A stretch of DNA of 64,000 bases from Xiphophorus maculatus (Eukaryota; Chordata; Actinopteri; Cyprinodontiformes; Poeciliidae): positions 2,773,498 through 2,837,497 of the forward strand of contig NC_036448.1 in the NCBI RefSeq assembly GCF_002775205.1. The letters are read 5' to 3'. A program made the position numbers and the translations under genes. Under the pieces are notes generated by a model, which saw nothing but the letters and a program-made list of their open reading frames with translations, was not told where the DNA came from and made no database searches. The first letter of the stretch is position 1. Each line of letters starts with the position of its first letter. This document shows positions 8,623-20,824 of this stretch, in pieces.

Positions 8623-11600
8623 CGACGAGGAGACTGTTGGAGCCAACACCCACAACCCAATCTCGTCTCATCCTACCGGCAACTCTCATAAATAATCACT
8701 TGTCACTTCCCCTGTCAGCACTTATCGACTCAGGCTGCGAACAAAATCTAATCGACTCGACTCTGGCCAAGCAGATGTCCATTGAGGTAGAACCACTGCC
8801 GGTTCCCCTCCGTGTTGCTGCCCTTAACGGTAAAGCATTACCTCATATCACACACAAAACCAAGCCAGTCTGTCTTGTCGTTTCAGGTAACCATACTGAA
8901 TCAATATCCTTTTTTGTGTTCAGTGCTGCCAGTTCTCCCATTGTTCTAGGTTTTAACTGGTTATCTGCCCATAACCCTCACATTAACTGGGTTAAAGCTC
9001 ACATAGAGTCCTGGTCGTCCAACTGTCATGCTACTTGCCTCCGTTCAGCTATTCCCTCGAGCTCCCCAGCTAAGGATCCTTCTGAGAGTGAATCCCCCGA
9101 CCTTTCCTCTGTACCCATTGAATACCATGATCTGGCGCCTGTATTTAATAAAGATAACGCCCTGTCACTTCCACCTCATCGTCCATACGACTGCGCCATC
9201 GACCTTCTGCCTGGCGCCCCACTACCCAACAGTCGTCTGTACAATATCTCCCGGCCCGAACGCCAAACCATGGAGAAGTACATTAATGATTCCCTAGCAG
9301 CAGGTATCATTCGATCTTCCACCTCACCCCTAGGGGCTGGATTTTTCTTTGTTGGGAAAAAAGATGGCTCGCTACGGCCATGCATTGATTACAGAGGATT
9401 GAACCAAATAACTGTTAAAAACAAGTACCCGCTACCACTCCTCTCTTCTGCCTTCGAACCTGTTCAGGGAGCGACCATTTTCACCAAACTAGACCTAAGA
9501 AATGCCTACCACCTCCTTCGAATTCGCGAAGGGGATGAATGGAAGACTGCTTTTAAAACTCCTATGGGTCACTATGAGTATTTAGTCATGCCCTTCGGCC
9601 TGTCAAATGCTCCCGCCTTCTTCCAAGCATTAGTGAATGACGTGTTAAGAGACTTTATTAATGATTTTGTATTTGTCTATCTGGATGATATCCTGATTTA
9701 TTCCAGCTCCCTGAAGGAACACAAACAGCACGTCCGACATGTTCTCCAGCGCCTCCTTGAGAACCGGCTTTATGTCAAAGCCGAAAAGTGTGAGTTTCAT
9801 CAACCCTCAGTCACCTTCCTCGGCTATGTGCTCGAGGGCGGACAGGTAAGACCGTCGGGGGATAAGATAAAAGCAGTATTGGAGTGGCCCAAACCAGAAA
9901 CCCGGAAGCAACTGCAAAGATTTCTAGGGTTCGCCAATTTCTATCGCCGCTTTATACGCGACTACAGCCGGACGGCTGCTCCGTTGACGGCACTTACATC
10001 CACCAAGACAACGTTTACCTGGACGCCCGAGGCAGAGGATGCTTTTGCACGTTTGAAGTCATTGTTTGCTAATGCACCCATCCTCATCCAGCCAGACCCT
10101 ACCAAGCAGTTTATTTTGGAGGTCGATGCATCAGACTCTGGAGTAGGAGCCGTCCTGTCCCAAATTTCTTCGCAAGATCACAACACTCACCCTTGTGCCT
10201 TTTTCTCCCGCAGACTGTCCCCGGCTGAACGAAACTATGACGTGGGAGATCGGGAGTTGTTGGCGATAAAGCTCGCCTTGGAGGAGTGGCGTCATTGGCT
10301 GGAGGGAGCTGAACATCCTGTAGTTGTCTGGACTGACCATAAAAATCTTTCATACCTGCAATCCGCTAAACAGAACAACCCCCGACAGTCCCGCTGGTCA
10401 GTATTCTTTTCCCGGTTTAATCTGTCCATTTCCTACCGCCCAGGATCTAAAAACGTCAAGCCGGATGCCCTCTCCAGACTCTACACGCCTGATGATTCTG
10501 ATGAGGGTCCAGCACCCTTGTTACCCCCTAGCTGCACCATAGGGGTGGTGACATGGGAAATAGAGGATATAATCCGTCAGGCTCAACGCCTGGAGCCCCC
10601 ACCCGAGTCCTGTCCCCAAGGGAGAATCTATGTCCCCACCTCCGTCCGACCCCGCTTCCTACGGTGGATACATTCATCCAAATTCTCCGGACACCCAGGT
10701 ATGAGCCGCACAGTCGGGTTAATTAATCGCAGGTTTTGGTGGGACTCTGTTCACAAGGATGTGAAGGAGTTTGTTCTCGCCTGCCCCGTCTGTTCGAGAA
10801 ACAAGTCATCTCACCAGCCTCCCGCAGGGTTGTTACAGCCCCTTCCCATTCCCAAGAGACCCTGGTCGCACATTGCCATAGACTTCGTTACTGGACTACC
10901 CCCGTCTAAAGGTATGACCACCATTTTTACTGTCATTGACCGCTTTTCGAAATCCTGCCATCTCATTCCTCTCCGCAAGCTTCCCACCTCTGCTCAGACT
11001 GCCCAGTTATTGATTAAGCATGTCTTCAAGCTGCATGGCATGCCTCAAGAGATCCTGTCGGATCGGGGCCCCCAGTTCACATCGCAGGTTTGGAAACAGT
11101 TCTGTTCTGCGTTGGGTGCCAAAACTGCTCTCTCTTCCGGTTATCATCCCCAGACCAACGGGCAAACCGAGAGGATGAACCAGGAGATGGAGGCTACCTT
11201 ACGCTGCATCTCCTCCTCCAGCCCCGAAGACTGGGCTCAGCATCTCCCTTGGGTCGAGTACGCCCACAATAGCCACATCTCTTCTGCTACAGGGTTGTCT
11301 CCGTTCGAGGTCTCCCTGGGGTACCAGCCACCTTTATTATCCGTTGACGAGGGCGAGATTTCGGTAACCTCAGTTCAGCATCATATCCGCCGTTGCAATA
11401 AGATATGGAGGGAGACTGTAACCGCACTCAACCACACAGCCGCACGAAACAAACGTCTGGCCGACCGCAGGAGGACGCCGGCTCCAGTCTATACAGCTGG
11501 TCAGAAGGTTTGGCTGTCCACTAAGGATATTCCCCTAAAGTCATTGTCCAGGAAGTTGTCACCTAAATTTATTGGTCCGTTTGAGATTTTGTCGGTTGTC

Positions 11601-11942
11601 AGTCCGACGGCTCTACGACTTCGTCTGCCCCCCTCCTTACGTATTCACGCCACCTTCCATGTCTCCCAGGTCAAACCGGTCCGGTCGAGCCCCCTTTGCC
11701 CTCCGGCCGAACCCCCTCCTCCTGCCCGTGATGTTGACGGTCACCCGGCATACTCCGTCCGCCGGATTGTGGACTCCCGTCGGCGAGGTCGTGGGTTTCA
11801 GTACCTCATCGACTGGGAGGGCTACGGCCCGGAGGACCGTTCCTGGGTTCCCCGTTCTTTTATTCTTGACCCCTCTTTGATAAGGGACTACGCCGCCTCT
11901 CTGCCGTCCACCTCTTCTCGGCCGCCAGGGGGCGTCCGTTGA
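8565..11942 (+). CDS. pol: Pol polyprotein (PR-RT-RNase H-integrase-chromodomain)
   Basis: The pol frame is open from 8565 and overlaps gag by 58 bases. It has no suitable ATG start and is reached by -1 frameshift at 8598-8604. Counting residue 1 at the TTG codon at 8637: aspartic protease DSG at 31-33; reverse transcriptase YLDD at 348-351; RNase H VDAS with Asp near 497; integrase zinc motif H-H-C-C around 679-718; integrase catalytic D749, D809 and E845 (35 residues between the last two, i.e. DD35E); chromodomain from about 1039, with the YLIDWEGYG core. About 1101 residues follow the TTG. The stop abuts a polypurine tract of eight G at 11943-11950, just before the 3' LTR. The frame is intact throughout. 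Confidence 0.93.
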   Translation, partial: VWPLHCQLSSPFKPPDPTVTTRRLLEPTPTTQSRLILPATLINNHLSLPLSALIDSGCEQNLIDSTLAKQMSIEVEPLPVPLRVAALNGKALPHITHKTKPVCLVVSGNHTESISFFVFSAASSPIVLGFNWLSAHNPHINWVKAHIESWSSNCHATCLRSAIPSSSPAKDPSESESPDLSSVPIEYHDLAPVFNKDNALSLPPHRPYDCAIDLLPGAPLPNSRLYNISRPERQTMEKYINDSLAAGIIRSSTSPLGAGFFFVGKKDGSLRPCIDYRGLNQITVKNKYPLPLLSSAFEPVQGATIFTKLDLRNAYHLLRIREGDEWKTAFKTPMGHYEYLVMPFGLSNAPAFFQALVNDVLRDFINDFVFVYLDDILIYSSSLKEHKQHVRHVLQRLLENRLYVKAEKCEFHQPSVTFLGYVLEGGQVRPSGDKIKAVLEWPKPETRKQLQRFLGFANFYRRFIRDYSRTAAPLTALTSTKTTFTWTPEAEDAFARLKSLFANAPILIQPDPTKQFILEVDASDSGVGAVLSQISSQDHNTHPCAFFSRRLSPAERNYDVGDRELLAIKLALEEWRHWLEGAEHPVVVWTDHKNLSYLQSAKQNNPRQSRWSVFFSRFNLSISYRPGSKNVKPDALSRLYTPDDSDEGPAPLLPPSCTIGVVTWEIEDIIRQAQRLEPPPESCPQGRIYVPTSVRPRFLRWIHSSKFSGHPGMSRTVGLINRRFWWDSVHKDVKEFVLACPVCSRNKSSHQPPAGLLQPLPIPKRPWSHIAIDFVTGLPPSKGMTTIFTVIDRFSKSCHLIPLRKLPTSAQTAQLLIKHVFKLHGMPQEILSDRGPQFTSQVWKQFCSALGAKTALSSGYHPQTNGQTERMNQEMEATLRCISSSSPEDWAQHLPWVEYAHNSHISSATGLSPFEVSLGYQPPLLSVDEGEISVTSVQHHIRRCNKIWRETVTALNHTAARNKRLADRRRTPAPVYTAGQKVWLSTKDIPLKSLSRKLSPKFIGPFEILSVVSPTALRLRLPPSLRIHATFHVSQVKPVRSSPLCPPAEPPPPARDVDGHPAYSVRRIVDSRRRGRGFQYLIDWEGYGPEDRSWVPRSFILDPSLIRDYAASLPSTSSRPPGGVR
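8598..8667 (+). promoter_or_regulatory. Gag-pol -1 ribosomal frameshift signal
   Basis: The heptamer T TTA AAC (8598-8604) is in the gag reading phase required for tandem slippage (X XXY YYZ), and slipping leads straight into the open pol frame. After an 8-nt spacer, CCGACAGT (8613-8620) pairs with ACTGTTGG (8633-8640): 8 bp, one of them G-U. The loop segment 8624-8630 pairs with 8661-8667 (GACGAG with CTCGTC plus one G-U), giving an H-type pseudoknot. Heptamer, spacer and pseudoknot match known -1 frameshift signals. The structure is derived by hand pairing, not by folding software. Confidence 0.85.
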
Positions 11943-11950
11943 GGGGGGGG
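11943..11950 (+). other. Polypurine tract
   Basis: A run of eight G follows the pol stop codon directly and lies three bases (TAC) before the 3' LTR. This is the plus-strand primer position. The three intervening bases would be end nucleotides removed by integrase. Confidence 0.8.
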
Positions 11951-11953
11951 TAC

Positions 11954-12649
11954 TGTCAGGATCTTTGTTTTGTTTTTTGTGGAAGCCTGCTGCTTCCCAC
12001 TTCCTCCACCAGATGCCGCCTAGGAGCAGAGCCCCTGGAGAGGCATGGGGTCGAACCCGGGGACACACCTGTGGCGCATTGTCTGACTGAGGCTGGGAGT
12101 ATTTAAGAAGCGGCGAGCGACACTTCCTTGCCTGAGTGTTTGTTTACCTTGGTAACAAATCGTTCCTGAGTAGGCCCTCTGAGCATTTCCCAAGATAATC
12201 GCCTCCTGTGTTTTTTCCCTGTTGTCAGGTCTGCCTGGATTCCTCCGGAGTTTTCCGAGAGGAGAGTTCTGTGGGTCGTTTGTCCCGGACTCCGACCAGC
12301 CGTCAGTTCGCTCCTCCGCTCAGTCTGACTTACCTGTCCGCCCTCCAACGGTTCGTTGCCTCTCCACGCCGCCCCTGGGTCCGTTGTTGCTCCAAAGGAA
12401 ACATCCATCCGCTCCTAGTAAGCCTTTCCCTGCGTCAACATATATATTCATCCACCTTCCTGGTTTCGTTTATTCTAACAGCTTCTCCTCGTTGACAGTG
12501 GCTGAACTGGTTGCCCCTTCCAGACTCCTGCTCCGTGTTTTCTCCCCAACCCTATTCCCTCTTGTCAATAAACTCCATTATTGTTTTGCACACGCGTCTC
12601 CTGATTGTGTTTGTGCATGTGGGTTCGTAAACTGGAACCAAACATGACA
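11954..12649 (+). repeat. 3' LTR of the chromovirus
   Basis: This is 696 bp, starting TGTCAGG and ending CATGACA, followed by the CCTGG duplication. It retains AATAAA at 12567-12572 for transcript polyadenylation, which the 5' LTR has lost. The transcript-start segment is repeated at 12130-12140. Confidence 0.95.
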
Positions 12650-14387
12650 CCTGGACTGGTCAGGAATCTCCAGCGTAAGACGGAGATTTGAGCTGAGGAG
12701 GTTTGGGAGTTGAGTTTTCCATGACGGAAATTGGAAATTCTTATTTCAAGTAAAATTGGAATGCACCGTTAGCATCATGTTAGCTTAGCGAACCAAGGAC
12801 AAGCTAGCCATCAAGTAAAAAGACATGCCTTTGAAACACTGCTACTGCTCACTGACTTTAGCCTGTCTAATTATCTAGTGGCAGGCAGAGTCAGTCTGAG
12901 GACTCAACCTAAGGCTGATGAGTTAGCATAGTGTGCTACTCCATGAATCAGTCAAGAAAGAGCCGCTCTGGGCCACAGGCATGTTGACTCTAAAACAGGT
13001 GAGTTTCCTAAAATGAGAAGTAGCTTTTTCCAGTACGCTCTGATCTACTGGTTCCTCCAACAACTGTTTTCATATCATAATCGATTGAAGTAAGATTCTA
13101 GAAAACCTCTGGCAGGAAATAATGATAAAAAAAACTCCAGCCAGACCTGATCCTGTTGCCTATCCCCCCCTGCACCCCTAAAGTCCTGGTGTTATTGTTA
13201 AATTAGCTGTACCTGAAAATGATCAAGTAGTTGGTGCAAAGCAAATTAAGTGAATATATCTCTCTTTAAGTGTCACCACATCAGATCATCTGCCTCGGTG
13301 TCATCCAGTCCATTACTCAGGTTTTCCTCTCTTCTCTCTCCATGTTAGCGCCACATTTAATGAGCTTTGTCCAATAACTTCACCAGTCTCAGGAAGTCTC
13401 TTTAACCCTGTGTCCAAACAATACACACACTCCGACATACACACTCCACCTCCTGTCCATTTTGGTCACTCCCAAGAAAACTCTGAACATCTTCAGCTGC
13501 TCTCCCTGTCTTATCGATGTGCTAATGTGTCCGAACCATAACATGTCACACTCCTGTCCTGTCAACACCTCTACCTAAAACATTATGAGCAAAAGTCCAG
13601 AAAAAGAACAAATCAGAACTAAAGGAACAAATCTACCTTGACACGCAGCTATGAGTGGCACAATTACCTATACTCCTTTTGATTTTTACATTATGGAAAT
13701 ATTTAATTTACTCAAATTTGAGATTATGTGAAAAATAGATTGGTGTAACTAAATGTATTCTGTTGTCTTTTAAGCTCAGATATGTTAGGAAGCAACAAAA
13801 CAGGTGAGAACAAAGGATCTAAAGAGAAGCTCCACCGCGAGCAGATCCCAGAAAAAAAACCCCAGTTTGGTTAGGATAGAAAACCAGAGATTCCAGGAGG
13901 ACAGAGAAAACAAGCAAACAGACAATAAGAGAGAAAATCAAGTTAATGACATGGAATGGAGAAGGGAACAGAGGAGTGTGCATGGGAGCTCCCTCAGCGT
14001 CATCTGTTTAATTTCCCTTTGGGATCAACAAAGTATTTTTGCATGAATTTTGAATCCCTGGAACAAGAATTGAACCGGAGAGCTCAGCCTTTTTGGGACA
14101 TCAGCGCAAAAACCTTTATACATTTTAAATTTTGAAACTTGTAAGATGAACTTTTTAAGGTGATTTTCTCCATCCAAATCACAAACAGGTCCAGGCAAAA
14201 GGGCAGCTAAATATCTGCAGAGCCCACACATCCTGGACACAAGCAGTTTCCCTTCAGGTCGCTGCTGCAGAATGCTGTTAGCAAAAAGCAGAATCAGTTT
14301 CTTTCCTCAGGCTGTCTGATGAAAACGTAAAAATTCCTGTATGTTGGGCTGATTCAACCTTGTCTTCCTCTGTAAGAACTTTGGCTC

Positions 14388-14620
14388 TACAGTGGCTAGC
14401 AAAAGTATCCACGCCCTTTGAACTATTCCACGTTTTGTCATATTACAGCCATAAGCATTAATGTATTTCATTGGAATTTTATGTGAAAAACCAACAGAAC
14501 GCAAAGTGATATGGTGAACTGGTAAAGAAAGTTATACATGATTCAAACCATTTTGTACAAATAAAAAACTGAAACATTTCAGCGTGCAAAAGTATTCACC
14601 CAGAGTGAATACTTTCCCAT
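14388..14620. mobile_element. Tc1/mariner-type relic
   Basis: It starts CAGTGGCTAGCAAAAGTATC and contains an inverted AAAGTATTCACCC near 14588, the terminus typical of a fish Tc1-like group. Related termini occur at 25295-25420 and 41805-42080. There is no intact frame. Confidence 0.5.
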
Positions 14621-17603
14621 CTTTTGCTGCAGTTTCTTTTAGGGTTTGTCTCTACAGTAAGTGAAATTTGTGAAAAGCAGAGCTTGGCAGGGAGAAGAGG
14701 AAGATTTGGTTTCTGAGAGCTGATTCTTCTGGTCATCATGTGTGACAAGCAGAGGCTACATAGAAATCTTTCCATGGTTATTTTTCCTGGTATGAGGCTA
14801 AATATAGCATGCATGTTTTAGCGTTAAGTGTTGCAGCCAAACATTTTAGTTGTGTGAAGTTTTTCCCGTACTAATTTTTGCTTCTTTTTTTAATCATAAT
14901 CCATAAACTAACACTTCAATTCATCTATTTTTAAATGTGATGGGCTCCTTACTGTGTCTTTTCAATAGTAAGCAAATCTGACGTCCAACCAGGATTAGTA
15001 ATCATTACTTTGCACCATGATATTTATGCAAACAGGAAAATACAGCAGAGCCATTTCTGACAGGCTGGGGAAGTTTTAGAGTGAAAATAGAGCGCTATAG
15101 CACGCTACTCACCACTCTCTACCACATCCTCTGTGCTCCACGGCGTCAGCTAGCTCAGTCAGAGAAAACAAGAACAGAAAGTCAGATGTGCTTCTTAAAC
15201 TATAAATAATAGATGCAAATAATGGTGTAAGTTTTCATTTGTAGAGCTTTAGAAAGATCTACGTTCATTTCGCTTCTGTTCATCATGATGGTGGAAAATA
15301 AACTCATATGTTTATCATAAGCAATTCAAGACTCAAACCACTTCGGGTGAGAGAAAAAAAATGGTGTCTTTGGTTCGACAGATTACTTAGATAGGAAACC
15401 ACTGAAGGCATTAGAGCCTTTGAATAGGCCATGCATAGACCTGCTTTCAAAATAAAAGCGTTACCATACCTCAGAGCGCAGACACACTAAACACCCTAAA
15501 TTCACTCTGCTACATGTTCCGATATTTTTTGCTTTGCTACTTTTGTTCATACCCAGAATTACATTCATTGATTTTAATATCAGATTAAACTTAAGATCAG
15601 GTTTATTTGTTCAGAAAAATAAATAAATACATAAAACCTTAGCCTCCCATTACGGGCATGTAGTGCTCAACATGCTTATGTAGTGACATAAGCATGAAAG
15701 TTTCAAGAGTTATTAAACTCTTGAAAAAAAAACAAGTGTAAAGACATTAGGGCGTGTGTGAGTGTAAGTAGATAAGACCATTTCCTAAGTTGATGCAGAA
15801 AGTTTCCAGAAATGTTGTCATTTCTAGCTAACAAACCAAAGTTGCAAAAACAAATCTGTAAATTTTACGGTAAACGATTGCGAAATACCAACAGTTACTA
15901 TGACTCAAGAAGCATGAATTTTATGTCATTTTTACAGTTATGAAAGGTATAAAACAGAGAAATTTATTGTAAAAATAATAGAAATTGTAAAATTCATAGA
16001 AAAATCCAATAATATTGCCAGCAGTTAATTACCATCAAATTAATGATAGGTACTAATCGGCCAAAATTCCAAATTTTGCTGGTATTTAGATGTAAAACTG
16101 TAAACCAGTAAATCATTTTTACGAAGAACAGCCTCCTGGTGTGATATTTTGGTTTATTTTTTCTTTCTTTATAAACAATTTAATGTATGATGCCCCTTAT
16201 GTCTAATATTGAAATCTCAACGGAAGACTGGGAATTTTCAATTGTAATTTTATTACAGTTGCCATACATTTGCTGTACGTTTGGCCCTGCTGCTTACAAT
16301 GTATTGGAGAAGCTAAAGCGGCAGTAGGCTTAGGGCAACGAGGCATGAGAGTTTTTCCATCATGTTATTGTGTCAAACAGCAGGATTTACGGCAAATGCA
16401 GTTACTGTTACTTGTCATGTAAACATGAGTTCTCTAGTTTGTAGTTTTGCTTGATCCTGCAGCATCACCAGCAAGACAGCTATTGCTTTTAACTCTGCAA
16501 TCCTGCACTTGAGCTCTGGGCTTCATCAACTTGCCACAGTGTTGCAGTATTGTCAGTCCAAGTGCACAAGTGCTAGCTAAATGTGCCAATTAGCAGGCGC
16601 TAATGGTGCCCAGACCCTCGGCCTATATTAACCAGGTCGGCTGGGACTTTGAAATCAAGTTTCTGCTATTTTTGCTCGGTCAGGAGAAGGAAACACATTT
16701 CTGCATCACAGATAAGCATTTTTACTAACTTTAACCAACTGATAAAGAAATGCTTCCATTTAATTTCTAATCTCTCTCTCTCTTTCACACACACGAACAC
16801 GCACACACACTACCAGGATCCTACAAAAGCCGCAGTCTAAAGATCCAAACGGGATCTGACAACCAAAACCTTTCTGATGTCTTTGCTCTGTGTTCACATG
16901 TGATCATAATTTCACTTGTCCACATGGAGCCATGTGCCAAACATTCCTTCCATGGTCAGAGAGCAGTTTGATGACCCTCCAACTCAGCGTGGGAACTTCC
17001 AGAGATTTTCATAGGAACGCATCAGTCACCTCAGTTTATGTAAAAACTCTTTAATTGGCAGAAATAATAAGAAAACTATTTACATTCACAAACAGTAGTT
17101 AACAAGGTTAAATAAAAAGCAAATGCTACATTCTGCTGAACCAAAGAATCCATGTTTTACTAAGTGCAATTAAAGAGGTCACATAAAAATGCTCTAATAA
17201 TTTATCTTAATCACTAACACATAAAGGGACAAGTCATGGAGAAGGTTGATAAATACAGGGATGTTTTGGGTTGGTTGGTGTGCTCCCCATGCAGGCAGCT
17301 CCCTGAAAGAGAGAAGGAAAGTACATGCTAGGCATCCTGGGAACGCCTGTCACAAAAAAAAACATCAATCAATTCGTCACATGATAAATTAAAATGAACG
17401 TGATGATGAGGAATATTTTTTGAAGTGAAATTTTGTTTAAAGACACATGATCACAACACATGATGGCTTTTGACCATGTGTGGTTTTAATTTCCTTTTTA
17501 TTTGTTTTTTGTTTTGGGGGGATTTTTAAAAGATCTTCCAGTCTATTTATCTTTGAGAGGGCAAGCTTGCATTATTATGCTATTATCAATATATTATTTA
17601 AAA

Positions 17604-17815
17604 ATGGTTTCATGGCGCAGGGGGTTAGCACGCCCCACGTTTGGAGGCCTTAGTCCTCGACGCGGACGTCGCGGGTTCGACTCCCGGTCCCGACGACCTT
17701 TACCGCATGTCTTCCCCCCTCTCCTCACCCTCCTTCCTGTCTGCCTACTGTACAAAAAATACGAGCCACTAGCACCGCAAAAACTCTTCGGAGAAAAAAA
17801 TGGAAAAAAAAAAGG
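17604..17815 (+). mobile_element. tRNA-derived SINE
   Basis: A tRNA-like head holds an A-box-like TGGCGCAGGGGG at 17613-17624 and an exact B-box GGTTCGACTCC at 17674-17684. It is followed by a non-tRNA body (CGCATGTCTTCC onward) and an A-rich tail. Internal polymerase III promoter boxes plus body plus tail indicate a SINE and not a tRNA gene. The acceptor stem cannot be closed with the downstream sequence. Confidence 0.7.
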
Positions 17816-19769
17816 TCTCAAAACAATATTATAGTTTATCCCAGTAATTACTGGGGCAATTTATCGACCAGAAAATGTGTTATGACAAACCTGATCCTGA
17901 GTAAAACTTGAAACTATTTCATAGAGTGAGCCAGACTTCAAAGTTTTCAATGACAAATTTTTCCCGGGTCATCGTGGTTTACATTTACAGAGGCTCAGTC
18001 TCTCTGCACATGTTGTAATGTGATTTAATAAAAGTCGGTAAACAACTGAAGCAGCCCGGCAAGAAGAGAGGAAGTCATAAAGGCCGCATGAATCCAACAT
18101 GAAGGTACTCCGGTCAGATGATGGCAAAATTAGTAAATTCAGCTTTTCGTTTCACATGTTGAATGCGACGCATCATAAAACATCCTCCTGAACACACCAC
18201 CCCCATCAGGGAAACCCGGCGGTGGCAGCATCAGGCTGTGGCGAACCAAAACTATAACTGGAGTAAGATGTGGCTTTATTAACTGCTAGCTTGGAAGGGG
18301 CTCAATACAAATGCTCAACACACTTTTTAAAAACAAGTTATGTAAAACCTTTTGAAAGTCACGTATCGTTTTCCTTCCTCTTCACAACTTGTGCACTACT
18401 TTGTGCTGTTCTGTCACGTAAGATACACTGTGGTTGTAGCATAAATGTAAAAAACAGCTCAGCAAGTAGGGGTAGTTTTGCGTTATTTCTATATAAGTAT
18501 CTTACTTTGCCAAACGTGACCCTCTAAACACTAAACCGACTAAACAACCTAAAGAAGTTTATCTTGCGCAATTTTCCTGGTGTTGAAAGTTTTGTTCCTC
18601 TCCTCCCCCACAGAGGTGACGGTGAAAACGATCTGAATGACTGACAGTCTCAAAGCTCGTCAACAAAAACGAGGACTTAGTGGCTAATAGGCAGCCAGAT
18701 ATCATCGTTAAACCACATTTCAGATACTATTAGACTCATCTGAAGGCTGCGCCATATAAAGATCCAACTGATTAAGAAATCCAGAATTCAAAGTTCATTG
18801 CATGACACAAAAACAAGAGACAGTGTGTGAAACTAGAAGTGAAAACCTGAAGGTACAATGCAATCCTTGGTGAGTGAAACACTGGTGTGGCTTCTTCCAC
18901 TTGGAAAAAAAAAAGATGATATCAGAGATAAACACATCCAGGTTTATACTATTCATAACTATTGGACTGTTGTGACTTCATAAGCACAAACCTTTAAAGT
19001 GTTTTATAGAGTTTTCATGTTGCAGATTGAGCCAAAGTGGCACATTATTGTGAAACAGAAGGACAATGAGACTTTGACACCTGATAGTCCAGTAGACTCA
19101 GTTTGATTGGTGACCAAAGTTGCAACATTTGTTTCCATTTTCAGCTGCTGGGATTCTTCCACATTGAAAAACCTGTTCACCTCCTCGCCTGTGGTGGCGC
19201 TGCACCAAGAACCGCTGAAGGAAACGACATGAAAACCTCTGAAGGAGACACAGAGAACAACTTCCTCCTTCATAAAATGTAAACAAACATGGAGTGGTGT
19301 CAGATTTCAGCGGTTGTAGGATTTCTCCCAGTGGATCTAAACTCACATGTTTATTCTGGTTGTATTTACCCAGAATGCCCTGCGCTTCCTGCGTTTGGAG
19401 CGGTCTCCAGGCACATATGAATTCGACCTGGACCAGAGTTCACCTGAACCAAACAGAGAGCTGGGTTTGTAGGCGGAGCAGAGTTCAGCGTTTGGTTCTC
19501 TTCACAGTTTGATCATCTATTCTCACCTCAATAAAACAAACTGGACTTTCTAGATAGAAGAACTGGAGTTCAATTAAGGCGGATCAGCCTTAGTTTTCAC
19601 TTTTCTTTTCAAACGAATAAAAATCTGAAAAGTGTGGCATGCATTTTGTTCAACTAATGAGAGAGAATTTCATGAAAGCCCCTGTTTCATTTCAGTTTTG
19701 CAAAAAAAAACAAAACAAAAAAAAAAAAACCCCGTCTCAGTCAGACAAAATGGAGAGCAGCTGTAACCA

Positions 19770-19930
19770 TCAGTTAATCTTTGCAGTGGGATTCAGGTCT
19801 GGACTTTGACTGGACCATGAATTCCTTACATTGGTATTTAGGCTCCATCTTCATCTCTCATCAACTCTAACCAGCAGGGGGGGAAAAAAATCATCCCACA
19901 GCATGATGCTGCCACTACTATGTTTCAGCA
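19770..19930 (-). pseudogene. Tc1-like transposase fragment
   Basis: The segment TCTGGACTTTGACTGGACCA and a following CACAGCATGATGCTGCCA match, in antisense, the middle of fish Tc1 transposase genes. Similar fragments are at about 18185-18245, 43270-43440 and 55478-55560. All are short and decayed. Confidence 0.5.
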
Positions 19931-20146
19931 AAAGGATGTTGTGTTCAAGGTATCATGGTAAAATTTATTATGTGTTCCCTTTTTTGACTAATCTCATAAA
20001 ATACATTGAAGCTGGTGATTGCATTGTAACAAAATGGCATGTGAACGTCAGTGCAAGGCAAAAAAATAGGTGAATCTCCAACTCGACCACTAGATGTCAG
20101 TAACTGTTGCTCTGATACTTCCCATTTCAGAAAACAAAACCAAGCT

Positions 20147-20152
20147 TTTATT
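20147..20152 (-). terminator. ccdc18 poly(A) signal
   Basis: TTTATT on the plus strand is AATAAA on the gene strand, 49 bases after the ccdc18 stop codon. No other close AATAAA was noted before it, so a very short 3' UTR is predicted. Confidence 0.6.
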
Positions 20153-20200
20153 GATCAATCGGCTAATTAAAGGCGTTTTTACCTGCAGAGTGACAGAGAG

Positions 20201-20824
20201 TCAGGTCTGCGTCTGCTTTATGGGGCTCCATGGAGACGAATCCTGCTGCATGGCTAAAGTCTGATTCACAAACCTCAGCATCCCGGTCAGTGAGCTCATG
20301 TCCACCTCTCCCTCGTCCTCTCCCACCAGAGTCCCCTCCGATTCCCTCCTGGACTCAGTGAGCGGCATGTTGTCCCCCTGCTGTCCCACCGGTGCCTCTG
20401 TGCGGATGTCTGCGCTGTTGGGTTCGTCTGCCATGTACGTTAGTGGGTCGAACGAAGCCTCGGTGGAGCTGAGGCCCCGCCAGCTTTGGTCGGCCGACCC
20501 TGGGAACGTCAAACCAGACGCAGAGGAAGAGTCCCACGGCTCCCTGATCAGCGCCCCCCTCAGGCTGCGAGGGAGGTCCGTGGAGGAGTGTAAGCTGGCG
20601 CTCTTAGGCCAGTCGTGTGTCGGGGAGCGCAGGGGCCCCGGGTGAGAGTGTGGAGACAAGCGGACGGAGGCTGGTAAGAGTCTGAAGGAAGGAAGAGACG
20701 GCTGAGAGGAGAAGGAGGGCTCCGGAGGCTCAGTGAGGGAGGGAGAGTGGCTGCAGAGGCTCCGTCTCTCTGCTGCTCGTCCCAGACTGGAGATCCGGGC
20801 CTGGAGGCGGGTCACCTCTGACTC
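20201..20824 (-). CDS. ccdc18: ccdc18 terminal exon: end of coiled coil, disordered tail, conserved C-terminal motif
   Basis: The exon begins with ESEVTRLQARISSLG, the end of the coiled coil. It continues with a Ser/Pro-rich, probably disordered segment and finishes with FDPLTY and SLTGMLRFVNQ, the short conserved C-terminal block that best distinguishes CCDC18 from other coiled-coil proteins. Its acceptor (AG before 20824) follows a phase-0 donor at 21500. The stop codon is at 20201-20203. Confidence 0.9.
   Translation of the reverse strand, partial: ESEVTRLQARISSLGRAAERRSLCSHSPSLTEPPEPSFSSQPSLPSFRLLPASVRLSPHSHPGPLRSPTHDWPKSASLHSSTDLPRSLRGALIREPWDSSSASGLTFPGSADQSWRGLSSTEASFDPLTYMADEPNSADIRTEAPVGQQGDNMPLTESRRESEGTLVGEDEGEVDMSSLTGMLRFVNQTLAMQQDSSPWSPIKQTQT

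Larger units (their letters stand above)
6933..12654 (+). mobile_element. Full-length Ty3/Gypsy chromovirus (Tf1/sushi-like LTR retrotransposon)
   Basis: The complete element consists of 5' LTR (6938-7635), gag, pol and 3' LTR (11954-12649). The LTRs begin TGTCAGG and end CATGACA, and the element is flanked by the 5-bp duplication CCTGG at 6933-6937 and 12650-12654. Gag has one CCHC knuckle. Pol runs protease, reverse transcriptase, RNase H, integrase, then a C-terminal chromodomain, the order and hallmark of chromoviruses. No env-like frame exists. Both frames are open over their full length and the LTRs are nearly identical, so this is a young and possibly still competent copy. The self-complementary primer site places it near the Tf1/sushi group, the lineage from which mammalian PEG10 and RTL1 derive. 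Confidence 0.95.
12655..20130. other. Gene-free stretch with SINE and Tc1-like relics
   Basis: No convincing coding sequence is seen. Recognisable contents are Tc1-like fragments (14388-14620, about 18185-18245 and 19770-19930), a tRNA-derived SINE (17604-17815) and a CA-rich run near 16785-16810. The segment about 19290-19505 has the look of a dispersed repeat but could not be assigned. The remainder is AT-rich unique-looking DNA. Confidence 0.55.

Noticed and set aside
6938..12649. Endogenous retrovirus with env
   Set aside because: Pol ends with a chromodomain right before the polypurine tract and 3' LTR; there is no room for an envelope gene.
17604..17700. Possible tRNA gene
   Set aside because: The A and B boxes are present, but the spacing is long, no closed cloverleaf or acceptor stem can be drawn, and a SINE body and A-rich tail follow.
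19004..19346. Overlapping minus-strand frames of 82-89 codons
   Set aside because: No recognisable domain; the sequence resembles a dispersed repeat and no splice context was found.
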